From NCBI RefSeq assembly GCF_963924675.1, contig NC_089221.1:141402263-141466262 (forward strand): a DNA stretch of 64,000 bases, in the 5' to 3' direction. This DNA comes from Phocoena phocoena. Lineage: Eukaryota > Chordata > Mammalia > Artiodactyla > Phocoenidae. Every line of letters starts with the position of its first letter. Within the stretch, counting starts at the first letter, position 1. The notes beneath the pieces were generated by a model that was not told the origin of the DNA, made no database searches, and was given only the letters and a program-made list of their open reading frames with translations. The position numbers were made by a program, and so were the translations under genes. Of this stretch, positions 11,370 to 22,610 are shown one piece after another.

Positions 11370-11585
11370 TATATGCCAAGTGCATTTATGTTAGTTATGC
11401 CATATAGTCCATGCAATGTGTAGATACCCTCTCCTCTATTATGGTTTTATAGATGAGGAAACTGAGATTCAGAAGAATTAACTCACTTGCCTGTAGCCAC
11501 ACAACTAGTAAGTGGCAGAACCAGGATGGTATTCTAAGACTGCCAATTTAAAAGTCCACACTCTTAACCATTATGATTTTGCTTA
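11370..11585 (-). mobile_element. MIR SINE
   Basis: The reverse complement of MIR is clear: 'gatgaggaaactgagattcagaagaattaactcacttgcc', 'cacacaactagtaagtggcagaaccagg', and a head ending 'cacactcttaaccattatg'. It is one of the best-preserved MIR copies in the window. Confidence 0.85.
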
Positions 11586-12214
11586 TCTGAAATTCGAAAA
11601 TAATTCTTATCAGTTCTATCCATTGGTAAAATGTACAGTAAGACTTGGGTCAAAGTACTAAACCAATTAAGAAAGTTACTCTTGTGTGGCATATACCTTT
11701 TATCAATTTAGCTTAAGTAAGGTAACAAAACCAATTAAATTTATAAGAAGGAATGTTACCCACCCCAACTTTAAAAAATCTTACTTAAGAAATGTAATTT
11801 GAGGTCTGCATAAACCTGTGTGGACTTTAGCATAACATTTATTTCTGTTTAGAGTTTCCAACTTTGTTCCAGTCTACTCGTATGGTTATCCTAAGACACC
11901 TTTCTTGCCTCCGCGTGTTTTCACATTTCTGAAGTCAAGTTGCATCTGTAAATTGATGTCTATATTTAATGCAGTAGAGTTTCTAAAGGTGGAGTTATAA
12001 CATGATATCTCATTGGAGAACTAGGGTAACCTATCTTAGAATCTTTTGATGCTAAACGTCATGTGCCGGTCTTTAGTTATCAATATCTATCTCTTTCTCC
12101 TTCTGGAAATGAGAGCTGTATTTTCCTTCTCAATTTTCCTGCAGCTCTTTTCTTGACCCTTTATTCCATAGGGTTAACTCAATACTGAGTTTTCAACCTT
12201 CTTTGTAAGTTTCT
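11586..12214. other. Single-copy sequence
   Basis: Nothing is recognised before the LTR that follows. Confidence 0.5.
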
Positions 12215-12745
12215 CACTTTGGAATGTAGTAACCGCAAACCAGGCCGTGAAGGTTGTGAATGAAAAAATGTTGCCTGCCAATCAGTAAACAAAAGATGTT
12301 GCAGCCATCACATTGCAGCTGCCCTGATGGTGAGAGTTCTGAGGGAACTCAGGATAGAAACAGGATGCCAGCCATCTAGCAGTCAGCTTCGCAGCCCTGA
12401 GGAGACTGGGATGAGAAAGTACAGGATGCTGGCCCCAGACAGGTGCACATCAAAGGAATGATTTCAATGAGCCCAGTCTCTTGCATCTTCCATGCATAGA
12501 AAAATGCTAAATTCCATACCTTGAGATGTCTGGTTTTCTTTAATTAACAGTAATCTTCCGATGTTCTAATTCCCTGGTGTTTGTTGCAAAAACCACTGTG
12601 TATCTTGGCTCTTCCTTGCTTCTTTGGAGCAGTCCCCAGAGCTATCTGAGAGGCTGCGTCCCAGGCTTAAGTCCTCCGTTCTCTCTGCCGAATAAAACAT
12701 AATTCTCTACTTTTAGGCTCTGCATTTTTTCTCAGTCAATAAGGC
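12215..12745 (+). mobile_element. Solo endogenous retroviral LTR
   Basis: The region has LTR architecture on the plus strand: a GC-richer U3-like part, then a block with 'ggagcagtccccagagctatctgagaggctgcgtcccagg', a polyadenylation signal AATAAA at 12691-12696, and a short U5-like end near 'tctcagtca'. The AATAAA context resembles the LTR at 37.8-38.3 kb, so the two may be related families. I could not fix the TG and CA ends or a target duplication, so the borders are approximate. No internal retroviral sequence adjoins it. Confidence 0.7.
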
Positions 12746-13117
12746 ATTTAGAGCAGAATGGTGCTCCCCAGTACTTTACCTGTATGTCCCCCTCAACCAT
12801 CCTTCTCAAGCGTTTGTTTTACTCTTGGAATGCTATGCTTTTAGAAAAAAATTTTTACCTCATTAACCTGAAGCGCTTCTTTGTTTTGTTCTTGTAAATA
12901 TAAAACTTTGGAAAGATCTTTTGTTTGTCCTTGTGTCTTTATAAACACGATTCTTTGCATTTCAGCTTTCCTGACCTCATTTTTAACTCAGAAACTTCCA
13001 TTTGTCTTTATTGTTTGTACACGCACCTTAATTTAAGGGTAGTACAGATTTCTGTGTTCAACAATGTTTAAGAATAGTATACCTAGCATTTTGGAGTATT
13101 TATAGATTAGGCATTCT
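12746..13117. other. Single-copy sequence
   Basis: No gene or repeat is recognised. Confidence 0.5.
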
Positions 13118-13290
13118 AAGTACATTTCAAAACTTACCTAGTCTATACCTTTAAAAAATCATAAGCTGTTAGTCCTCTTTGACAGATGCAGAAATTGAGA
13201 GTTTAATTTGCTCAAGTTACACGACCTATTAAAAAAGCAGAACTAATCCATCTAACTCCAAACCCGTGTTCTTAACTAACATTCTTGCCA
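13118..13290 (-). mobile_element. MIR SINE fragment
   Basis: A diverged reverse-complement MIR with 'gacagatgcagaaattgagag', 'ctcaagttacacgacct' and 'gtgttcttaactaac'. The ends are approximate. Confidence 0.65.
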
Positions 13291-13744
13291 AAGTCTCACC
13301 TTCTGTTAAGTCCTTTATGCCTTTCTTACCACCTTGTTAGACATCTTACGGTACAGAATATTGCCTACTTTTCCTCTCAAGTTTTAAAATATTTCTGATG
13401 ACTTTAGAATCATATATTTCTTATTTAATCTGGTCACGTAAGGAACTATTCAATAGTGTGTTTTTTAAACCGTATTGGAATTAATAAATATTCTTATATG
13501 AAAAGTTATGTAAAATTTACACTCACTTTTAACATTTCCCCACTAAGTTCACCTTATTCTTGTACTTTGGCAGATGTCAGACATATATCACAAAGCAATA
13601 GGCTATAAAGCTAAAGAGATAGATGTTCAAATACTCTAAGAGTTGGTAGGAGGGAGGTGTAACTTCCAACTGGGAATGTGTAAGTGTCATGGAGGAGCTG
13701 GACTCTTCATTAACTTTTTGTAGCAGAGATCACAATTTTCTACC
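13291..13744. other. Single-copy sequence
   Basis: Nothing is recognised. Confidence 0.5.
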
Positions 13745-14110
13745 AAATCCCACTACCGTCTTTTTCTGTGTTAATAAGGTTTTGCTGGATGCATGGCTTG
13801 ACTACATTTCCCAGGCTCCCTTGCAGGTTTTTTGACCTTGTGGCTAAGTTTTCTCAGAGGGAATGTAAATAGAAACATAGTGGCCTCCAGGCCAAGACTT
13901 TTTAAAAAGCAAGTGTCTTTTGAATGTTCTCTTTCTCTTTCTCTTTCTAATGTCTCGATCCAAACAAGGGCTCGGTGGGATGATAGAGCTGGGAAATAGA
14001 AGGAGCTTGGTTCTTGAATCAACATGGATAAAAGCTACTAGCAGAACAAGAACACCTGCCTTGTCTTGTAAAGGAACAAGAAATAACCTTCCATTATGAT
14101 AAACACTGAT
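13745..14110 (+). mobile_element. Old LTR (MaLR-like) fragment
   Basis: The 'ctacatttcccaggctcccttgcagg' phrase, followed by 'gacttttaaaaagcaag'-like and 'aatagaaggagcttggtt' segments, is a recurring ancient mammalian LTR pattern, probably ERVL-MaLR. The class is inferred. A CTCTTT repeat lies at 13928-13948. Confidence 0.45.
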
Positions 14111-14574
14111 ATTTGGAGATGGGGTGTATCTGTGATGGCAGGTTAGCCTCGTCTATAATATAATCTTTCAAACATTTAACAATATATATCTACCACCTTT
14201 CATGATTTTACAGCTGGGATGGTTGCAGAAAAGTGTGTCCTGGGGGGCCAGCAAATAAAGAAGAAAAAAATTGTAAAACACAGTAATGCTGTAGAAGAGA
14301 TAGCCAATGAGTGCACAATGAATTTTAAGAAGTTTCCCAGTGTAGAGGACTTGAAGGATGAAGATTACATTTTCAAAGAAATTGGAGAACAGTAACCTAG
14401 AGAGCGAGAACAGCTTGAACAAAGTTGAGTGAGTCAGGAATGGATAATGACCTGTTCGTGGGAAGTTTAGTCTGGCTGATGCACTAGGCACAAAAGAAAT
14501 AAAGATGGACCCTGAAAGGATATTAGAATGGAGAGTTAGACTTGGCCAGATCTTGAAGCACTTTTAATTCCACG
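14111..14574. other. Single-copy or unassigned sequence
   Basis: No gene is recognised. The minus-strand reading frame at 14168-14491 has no family motif. Several phrases look like old repeat debris, but I cannot name a family. Confidence 0.4.
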
Positions 14575-15578
14575 TGTGGTGAGCAGAATAGTAACCACGC
14601 TCCTCCCCTTGATAACAAACCAAGATGTTGATGTCCTAATCCTTAGAACCAGTACATATATTAGTGTCGAAGAAAAATTAATCAGTCGATCGAGGAAAGA
14701 AATGGAAAATTTCTTTCGAGCCAAATTTGAGGATTATAACCCAGGAAGAGCATCTCAGAAAGCTCTGAGAACTGTTCTGCCCATTAGAAATCAAGGCACA
14801 GTTATATAAGTTTTTTGAGACAGCGGGCTATACATCCAATGACTTATTATTGACAGTTTACATAATCCAGATCTAAGCGTCATTGTGGTGGGTCATGTGA
14901 CACCTTACAAGATCAAGAAGGATTGCTTTCTTTTAAGGAGTTGTCTTGTTGGTGCTCGGAGAATGTTGCTCTTTGTGATTGAGCAGGTATTCCTGCTGAT
15001 GGGAGAGGTTTGGTTAGTGCATAATGCAGATACACAATGCACGGTGGGGGGAGAGGGGAGACCAAAGGGCAGAGAAGAACTTTTGTTTAAATCTCTCGTC
15101 TTGCAATAAAAATATGACTTTTATTTCACATTAGGTTACATGGCAAAGGGGAATTAAGGTTGCAGATGGAGCTGAGATGGTTTATCAGCTGACCTCAAGA
15201 TAGGGAGATTTTCCTGGATTACCTAGGTGGTGATGATGTAATCCATGTAATGGGCGGTAACCATAAACACAAACATCCTTAAAATTGTGAGAGGAAGATG
15301 TGACTATGAAAAACAGGAGAGAACTTGGCCGCATGGTGCTTGTTTTGATGATGGAGGAAGGGGTCATTAGCCAAGGAAAGCATGTGGCCCCTAGAAACTA
15401 GAAAAGGAAAGGAAATGGTTCTCCCCTAGAGCCTTCAGAGAGCACTGCAGTCCTGGCAACACCTTGACATGGGCCCAGTGAGATCTGTGTCAGACTTCCA
15501 ACCTACAGAAAATAAATGTGTTGTTTTAAGTTGCTACATTGTGGTAATTTGTCATAGCAGCAATAGGAAATTAATACT
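14575..15578 (+). mobile_element. MLT1-type (ERVL-MaLR) LTR interrupted by a younger LTR
   Basis: The left part at 14575-14664 starts TGTGGTGAGCAGAATAG. The right part at 15131-15578 carries 'ctgggttacctaggtgg'-like, 'gatgatggaggaaggggtcat', 'ttctcccctagagccttcag' and the terminal 'gtggtaatttgtcatagcagcaataggaaattaatac', all typical of MLT1. Removing the inserted LTR makes the two halves continuous across a single TTAG. Confidence 0.85.
14661..15134 (+). mobile_element. Solo LTR, probably ERV2/ERVK class, nested in MLT1
   Basis: The LTR runs from TGTCGAAG at 14665 to TTTCACA at 15130 (466 bp). A perfect 4-bp target duplication, TTAG, flanks it at 14661-14664 and 15131-15134. A TATA-like TTATATAA lies at 14802-14809 and a polyadenylation signal AATAAA at 15105-15110, about 20 bp before the end. 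Only one LTR is present, so the internal region was lost by LTR-LTR recombination. The class is inferred from overall layout and resemblance to artiodactyl LTRs. Confidence 0.88.
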
Positions 15579-17274
15579 CTGTGCTAAGCCTGACCTTAGA
15601 GAACAGAGAACATTGGGTTCAGAACTGCCTCAGAGGGTCAGCTAAGTGAGTTACCTGGGTAAGACCAGAAGAAGAGTGTCAGTGGCCTATTTTTAATAGG
15701 TCAGGCCTCAAATAAGATGTTGGAAGAGCAGAAATAAGGAAGCAGAGAGGAAGAATATACTAGGCAGTGAGAATAAGCTTAGTTTGGGGCCCTATGCCAT
15801 CCAGAAAGTAGAGGGGAAACTGTGATGTATTTTGAGGGCAACGTGTCCTATAGGCTTATATAGTAGATAGAGGAGAATGATTTCAGCCGGGGGATGCTTT
15901 TCAAGATATTGTTACAAACCTTGATAACAAACCAAGAATTCTGGCTCCTGTTCATTCTTCTGAAGCATTTGTAAATCTCCTGGTGCTTCTCCCCTCCACA
16001 TGTTACTTTACGGACAATGTGGAAGTAGTTTTACCCTGGAAGTGCAGGCCTATGTAAAAGAGACATCTTGTGTTGCTTTGATGCATTGCATTTCTGGTTT
16101 CCCCTGTCATGGTTCCTCTGTTCTGTAAGCTCTTTTGCTTTTCGTTCCTTTACTAAACAGAAAGGGATCACTAAACTATAATCACTGCAATGGAAGAAAT
16201 ACGACTCATGATGTACAAAACATTAGGCTGTTTTCTACCTTATTTACAAATTATATGATAGTCACAGATAAATCATTCCAGGGGAAGGAGTTGGCAGAAT
16301 CCATTCCATTATCTTGTAACGGATTGTAGAATGATAGAGAAAAGTTTGATGATTAAAATTAGATTCAATAGTTATTAGGAAAATGCCTTAAAATAGAAAA
16401 TCTACTGTTTCAAAGTGGCTGGAAACTAGCCTATTTTCTAGAAGCTATTTTTTGGAAATGTAACTCTCCATCACAAATGAGGCACTTGTGGTTCCAAGTG
16501 TGAGTATATTATCCTATCTCCTGCTCTAAACTCTTTTCACTGTGGAGTTTGAGCCTCAATGACATTTTATCAAAACATGCCAATTCATTTTAGTTAGGCC
16601 ACAAATAAGATACTCACACATGGACTAAATAAAAAACCTGGAGAAATATCTAGGTGATCAGTACGATGAATAAACAGGGTGTGGATAGTTCTTCCTCATA
16701 GTTAAAAGGCTGGCATCAGAAATGCTAGGGAGGGAAAAATCTTTCCAGCACGTTAGTAAGGATTAAGGGAGTATGATGAAACCTAGAATAATAGGGAACA
16801 GCAAAGACTATGTGGTTGAAAACAAAGAAGAAAACTAGATGAAAGAAACCGCATGGGCTTATGACCATCTCAGATAAAGAGTAAGAGAAAAGCCCAAAGC
16901 TTAAAGCTAAAAGAGAAAGGTAGGTTGAAAATCCTGGATAATAAAACTAGGGGACCGCTGGGGAGAAACACTTTGGAGAATAAAGAAAAGGTGCCTGCAT
17001 CAAAGATAGATGATACCGAATCTTAAACGAAGAGGGAAAAATGGTTGTCAAAGGGAAAGAAAACCACAGAAGCTAGAAGCCTAGTGTTGGAGAACATTGT
17101 TACAGATCCCAGCCTCTGGACAAGAATGAGACTGAAGGATAGTTTCACTTTTATAATTAGCCCGGTTAATTGCAGCATGTACAAACCCATCATTCACCCA
17201 ATGTCTATAGCCCCGGCAAAATGAAGTGAAATGCCTACTGTTTGATGTGGTAAAAACAAAATGGGTTACGGAAT
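15579..17274. other. Mostly single-copy sequence
   Basis: No coding exon is seen. The 19-mer CCTTGATAACAAACCAAGA at 15919-15937 also occurs at 14607-14625 in the MLT1 element. The segment 15900-16130 may be old repeat debris but I cannot assign it. Confidence 0.45.
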
Positions 17275-17455
17275 CAGAAATCCGGGTTTGAAGCTGGCTT
17301 TCACTTGCTGTGTGATCTTTGCAAGTTTCTTAACTATTCGTCTTGTTTCCTCATCTGTAAAGTGAGGACAATTGCACCTTCTTCCTAAAGGTATTTTGAG
17401 GGAGGAATGAAATCAGGAAATCTCCTTGTGCCTGGTTGACACTAAAACTTCAATT
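17275..17455 (+). mobile_element. MIR SINE
   Basis: Sense MIR: 'atccgggtttgaagctggctttcacttgctgtgtgatctttgcaag', then 'tttcctcatctgtaaagtgagg' and 'cttgtgcctggttgacac'. Confidence 0.82.
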
Positions 17456-17814
17456 ACAATTTGTGAGGAGAACAGCACAGATTTCAATTGTTTCTGCCAA
17501 AGTAAATCGTAATGATGTGAGGGATCAATAAGAGAAATAGAATTCTAAAATTGCTTCTGTATCACTTATCTGGTAGAGGGGAAGGCAGTTACCACCACCA
17601 CCCCTTTTTAGGAGAAAGAGCTAATAACCAAGAACAACAGAGATGGGAATTTGGGGCAGGCCGCTGGCAAAAGGTAGAAGTGTTCATCTCTTTACATGTC
17701 ATCTCCCACTGTAGCATATAGAAACTGTGGTAGGCAAAACATTATACAGTTGCCTTTGTTTCAAAGTTAATCTGCAGTTTCAGGGATAATTTACCTGGGA
17801 TAAAGTATGGTCTG
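17456..17814. other. Single-copy sequence
   Basis: Nothing is recognised. Confidence 0.5.
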
Positions 17815-17945
17815 TAGGCCACCTGAAGCATTACCTACTGTGGTGCTGGTTCAAACTGTGAAGTCCTGGAGTCACACCTAGACTTTCTGAGACAAATCTC
17901 TAGGTGCTGGGCCCAACAATTTAATGTTTTTTAGTAAGGGGGAAT
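17815..17945. mobile_element. Possible MER5-like hAT fragment
   Basis: A diverged stretch with 'ctttctgagacaaatctctaggtgctgggcccaacaattta' resembles the middle of MER5 elements. Both ends are missing, so the call is weak. Confidence 0.4.
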
Positions 17946-18499
17946 AAGTAGGTTTCAGTGGTGATCGGGTGGCATCTTTCAAAAAGAAAGAGGTAGGTTT
18001 GGCCTTGGGCCACTGCTGATGATTCTAATAACACTGTACTGCCTGTATCCTGGCTGGGAATTGTTTTCAGCAGCCCTTACTTCCTGTAACAGCAAACTGG
18101 ATTTGGGTTCTTGGCAAGTTTCCCAAAACCTGTGCAATTATATACATTGGTAAAGGAGGTGACTACTTTAGCAGGGTCCAAATATGTGGCTTGTTATGGT
18201 TTGTGGCTTGTTTATGGTTCCTCCTATTGGAAATAGTGTTACCACTAAAGGGTACAGGACAACCAGGGTGGGTCATGGAACAGTTAATAGGTAGGCCAAG
18301 AGGTGTATGGATTGAGTTAAGGTATATTGTGTTATTATAGAAAGGCTGCTCGTGGTAGGAGAATTAGGATATGGGATCCATGCCATGAAAACCTCATGCA
18401 TCAGGCATTCAGAAAACTATAAAAAGTAAGAAAATCAAATCGAGTTTAAGTTGATTCAATTTTACAAGCTGCATTTAGATCAATTCAGTAAGTTGGCTA
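17946..18499. other. Single-copy sequence
   Basis: No gene or repeat is recognised. Confidence 0.5.
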
Positions 18500-18835
18500 A
18501 ATGGAAGAAACTGAATGTCTACCCCATATAGTTCACACCTGGAAATTCTTCTACTCTTCTCTTAAACTTCTAAACTTGCCTCTAACAACACTGGCAATCT
18601 TCACTCAGCATGTCCACACAGAGGTGATCATTTCTTTCTTCGTCCCGTCACTGTGCCTCGCACTGTGCTGTATCGTTCTACAATTATGTCTTTAAACGTT
18701 TGTTCTATGTCCTAGAAAATGGCGACCCCCTTGAAAACAGATGCTAAGTCTCATTCATCTCTTTACCCTAAGTACTGAGCTCAGGGCCTGACACACGATA
18801 GGCAATCAATATATATTTGTTTAATGACTGATGTG
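18500..18835 (+). mobile_element. L2 LINE 3' end
   Basis: The end reads 'gatgctaagtctcattcatctctttaccc', 'actgagctcagggcctgacacacgataggcaatcaatatat', the usual L2 3' terminus in sense orientation. The upstream half is more diverged. A short reading frame here is not a gene. Confidence 0.75.
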
Positions 18836-19479
18836 ATGGTAAAAGAAGTGGCACAAGTGTTCTCTGTCTTTACAGAGGACCATTTTAGTAAGAAAGTAAA
18901 GGCAAGTATATGAATTACTCTGTTGTAAGGTAGAGTAAGGTTAGAGTCATCAGAGATTTCATCTAATTAAGGGGATTTCAAAAGGCTTCACAGAAAAGAT
19001 GGTGCTCAAGATAGGACTTAAGGAATTAAAGGTTTTCAACAAATGGAGTGTGTTTGGAGGAGAGTGGCTATTTCAGGTAAATGAAATAGCATGAACAAAG
19101 GTAGAGGCAAAAACTCAGGGAATATCAAGTGAACAAAGCTAAGGCCATTCTGAATAGAGTTTCTTGTAGGACAGGCAATTAGATTTTCTCTCTTATGCCA
19201 TATATGACAAATGGCAAACTAAGACAAAAATACTGCAAATATTTTACATTTAACAACTATAAATACTGAAAACTGCTAAAGATACCTTTTAACTCAGCAA
19301 TGTATTGTGCTTCAGGAAGGTAGAAAAAGAGAAATATTTCAGTTTTGACTACATACTTGGGTTCTATCTAAGTTACTGTTTATGAGTAGCAAACTCTGCT
19401 TTCCAAAAAACTATAAGATTTGCAATTATTAAAGACATCATGTCAAATTTATTCTTGGCTTATCAGTGTTATCTAAATC
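18836..19479. other. Unassigned, possibly old repeat debris
   Basis: The segment 18960-19140 contains 'atggtgctcaagataggacttaagg' and 'agcatgaacaaaggtagaggcaa', phrases seen in an ancient dispersed repeat that I cannot name with confidence. No gene is seen. Confidence 0.4.
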
Positions 19480-19625
19480 CTTGCTACTCAAAGTAGTATC
19501 AGCATCACCCCAGAGCTTGTGGGAAATGCAGAATCTCAAACCCTACCCCAGATCTACTGAATCAGGATGTATAGATGAACATGATCTCTGGGTGATTCGT
19601 ACACCTATTAAAGTTTGAGAAACAC
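19480..19625 (-). mobile_element. MER5-type (hAT-Charlie) element
   Basis: The segment matches a reverse-oriented MER5: 'ctcaaagtagtatcagcatcacccc', 'gggaaatgcagaatctcaaaccctaccccag', 'ctactgaatcagg', and 'ttaaagtttgagaaacac'. Confidence 0.82.
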
Positions 19626-21363
19626 AGAAATAGTTGCATCATCCAAGGGCAAAACATTGCCTGGGAAATTTTCTGGTATAGTCATACTTAATTCCTATAC
19701 ATGGTAGAGTATTAGTATCAACCCAAGATGTTACTACATGGTAATCTGAAAAAGGATAATTGAGGGAAAGTAAAAAGGCTAATTGCAAACATTGACAATA
19801 GAAGACATTCTGAAGTTCAACATAAAATGGTCAAAAGATTTAGGAAACCCAAATCAATATAAATAAAAGGTAAGTGAAAACCATTTGGTCCATATTGGCA
19901 TGATAGCGCTAATGTTATGGACTATCTTATATAACATTTTCCATCAGAATCTGTTAGAACAGTAGTCTAAACAAATCCCTTTTGTTAAAAAGAAAAGGCT
20001 TGGAGGAAGATAAAAGATAATTAATTATACCTGAAATTTGCACTGAACTGCAAATTTGAATAGTTAAGAAACTTGAACTGAGAGCAATATACCACTGAAA
20101 ATCAAAGGATTATTGCAGCCTATTAACAGTAAAGATGTCTACTCTACTGGAAAAAATATCTTAATTTTTACAGTTTATGACTATGCTAATTCCCTAAACA
20201 GACATGTGGGTGACATTTATGGTAACTGAGGAAATTTTTCTCTCCCTTTAAGCATGAGAATTTGCATTTTCTAATGTCACATACATGGTAAAACCTTGTC
20301 ATGGGGGGAGCAAGTTATTCAGAAGTAGATTTAGCTTACAATAATATCAACACTTTTATTTCAAGCTCATTGATTTTTTTTTGTTTTTTACCTTAATGAG
20401 TACTGGAATTAGTAGAGTACAAAAAGCCCTATATCAGTTGAAAATCTTCTCACAACTCAATTTAATTTAATTTGAAAATAGCTGTTTTACTGTCTCTCAA
20501 ACTAAATTTAAGAAATCAAACAGAGCATTAACATGTTAATTAATAAGAGGTTCAGTGGGAAGGTAGGAAATGATTAGTTGCGTTACGATTCCTTCAGACT
20601 TTCTCTAGGAAACTCATTAAAGGGCTCTTCAGAAGTGCTTTTCTGAAAAGATGACAAACACATGGCACATGTTCTTCAGAAATTTCAAGGTGTAAGGCCT
20701 ATGTCTGACTTCTTTCCACAGTGTGAAGACTCAGAGGTGTGTTCAAAAGGGGAGAAACCTTGGTGGCAGTTAATAAATAACATGTAGTATGTCCCAGGCC
20801 ACGTACATGCACCAGTTTGGGAGGGAAGAGGTCAAACTCAATGTACTCAAGGCTTGGGAGCCATTTTCTTTGGGTTGGCCAGGAAGAGATATTCCATGTT
20901 TTTCTTCTAGGAATCAGAGATAGATGAAGAATTCTCTAAATAACCTACATTTTATAGCTTTTTACACTTTGCAAGAAGTTTCCATAAATATTAACTCATT
21001 TGATCTCAACCACTAGGGTAACTAGGTAGGTGGGACATAATTCCCAGAGGAGGCAAAAAGCAGTCAAAACGGTCCAAACTCACTTCAGCTTTCCTGTGGC
21101 ATGTGTTTATAAACTTTAGGTTCTTTCTCTTTGTCTCACTATCTTTCTCTCCATACCTAAACAGACAGTTTTTAGATGCTTAAACAAGTATATACAATTC
21201 CAGATAAAATAGGCTTTAGATATTGTGATAGGAAAGTAAAGGAATGCCAGTTATGAAATCAGTACTCAACATACCGAAGTCTTATATTCTTGCTACAGAA
21301 AACCCCAGGATTGGATCTCACTTTTGTACCAACCAATGGAAGAAAGGGAATAGGTGGCATTTT
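19626..21363. other. Mostly single-copy sequence
   Basis: No gene is recognised. A short MIR-like trace may lie at 20985-21055. Otherwise it is AT-rich unique sequence. Confidence 0.5.
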
Positions 21364-21555
21364 AGTAGTGGTTCTCAAAAAAGTGTGGTCCTCAACCAGT
21401 AATATCAGCATCCCTTGGGAATTTGTTAGAATTGGAGATTCTTGGGCCCTACCCCAGACTTACTAAATCAGAATCTCTGAGGGTGAGGCCCAGTCATGTC
21501 TAATTTAAGTTCTCCAGATGAATCTGATGTCTACTTAAATTTGAGAACCACTGCG
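21364..21555 (-). mobile_element. MER5A (hAT-Charlie), near full length
   Basis: The two ends are inverted repeats: GTGGTTCTCAAA at the left and TTTGAGAACCACTG at the right, as expected for MER5A (about 190 bp). The internal 'catcccttgggaatttgttaga' and 'gggccctaccccagacttacta' are typical. Confidence 0.9.
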
Positions 21556-21902
21556 ATATAGAATTAGTCCTAAGATAAAAGCAGCTAAACAATTACTTAT
21601 AAGAGGATTATATTCATGAGATGGGACTTTTTCTATTTCATTGACCTTTGCATTCCTGCCACGTGGAACAGAACCAGGCATATATAGCACACACGCCATA
21701 AATTCTTATTGAATCAATAAACTATTCCTCAGGATATCTTACAAAAATTCTTGTAAAGTGGGTACTGTCTAATGTAGCAAACAAATTCTTAGTAATAAAT
21801 AAAGCAACACATTTCATAGGGGTTTTATAATAAGTAGGGATATAGGCATGAGTGAATAAAACTAATTGCATGAATAGCCAGGACTTTGTAAGCTAGAACA
21901 GC
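21556..21902. other. Single-copy sequence
   Basis: Nothing is recognised. Confidence 0.5.
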
Positions 21903-22020
21903 TAGTCTCAGACTTGGCTGTTCAAACCTGGCCTGATCATCAGAATTACCTGGAGTGGCCACAATAATTCTGATACATTCAGTAGTCTAAAGTGGGACCC
22001 AGGAATGGGAATTTTAAAAT
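21903..22020 (+). mobile_element. MER5-like fragment
   Basis: 'cagacttggctgttc', 'catcagaattacctggag' and 'gggacccaggaatgggaatttt' follow the MER5 pattern in the opposite orientation to the copy at 21.4 kb. The right end is missing. Confidence 0.65.
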
Positions 22021-22189
22021 ATTCTATAAATGATAATTTATATGTGCAAATATGTGTATGTATGTAAACATACACTTCCATACACCCATATACTGTGTTC
22101 AAGAATTTTGTACTGATTATGTAATTTAAAATGTAATTAAATGTATACATATATTTAATTGGAAAAGTAACATTAGCTTCTTTAAAAAA

Positions 22190-22610
22190 AATTAAATGCA
22201 AAAAATTATAAAAGTGAAATTTCCCCCACCCATCTCTCAGGAAGAACAAACATTCACAGTTTGGTAGCTTTTTCTGAACTCAAATTTGTGTCTGTGTTAA
22301 TACAAAACTATATGCATTTTATTTAAAATAGAATAAATATATATATGTAATAATATATAAATATTATATAAAATATAATAAATAGAATTATTTTAATTTC
22401 TTCCGACTTGCAGTTTTTTACTCAGTGTATCTTAAGCAACCTTCCTCACGTGACAATACATAGAATACATAGAGGGCTGATTCTTTTTAATGACTGCACA
22501 GTATTCTATAACATGCGTTAACTACATCTTATTTAATAATTTCTCTATAAACATTCAGAGCTACAAATAACAGTATAATAAATAAATTTGGAATTTTTTT
22601 TGCTAGAGAG
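22190..22610. mobile_element. Ancient L1 3'-region fragment
   Basis: A 'gggctgattctttttaatgactgcacagtattctata' phrase followed by 'ctacatcttatttaataatttctctat' is the well-known pattern of an old L1M 3' region. A TA-rich low-complexity patch lies at 22330-22390. The family and limits are approximate. Confidence 0.6.

Noticed and set aside
14168..14491. A 107-codon minus-strand frame
   Set aside because: It has no recognisable domain, lies in AT-rich sequence and is flanked by old LTR debris.
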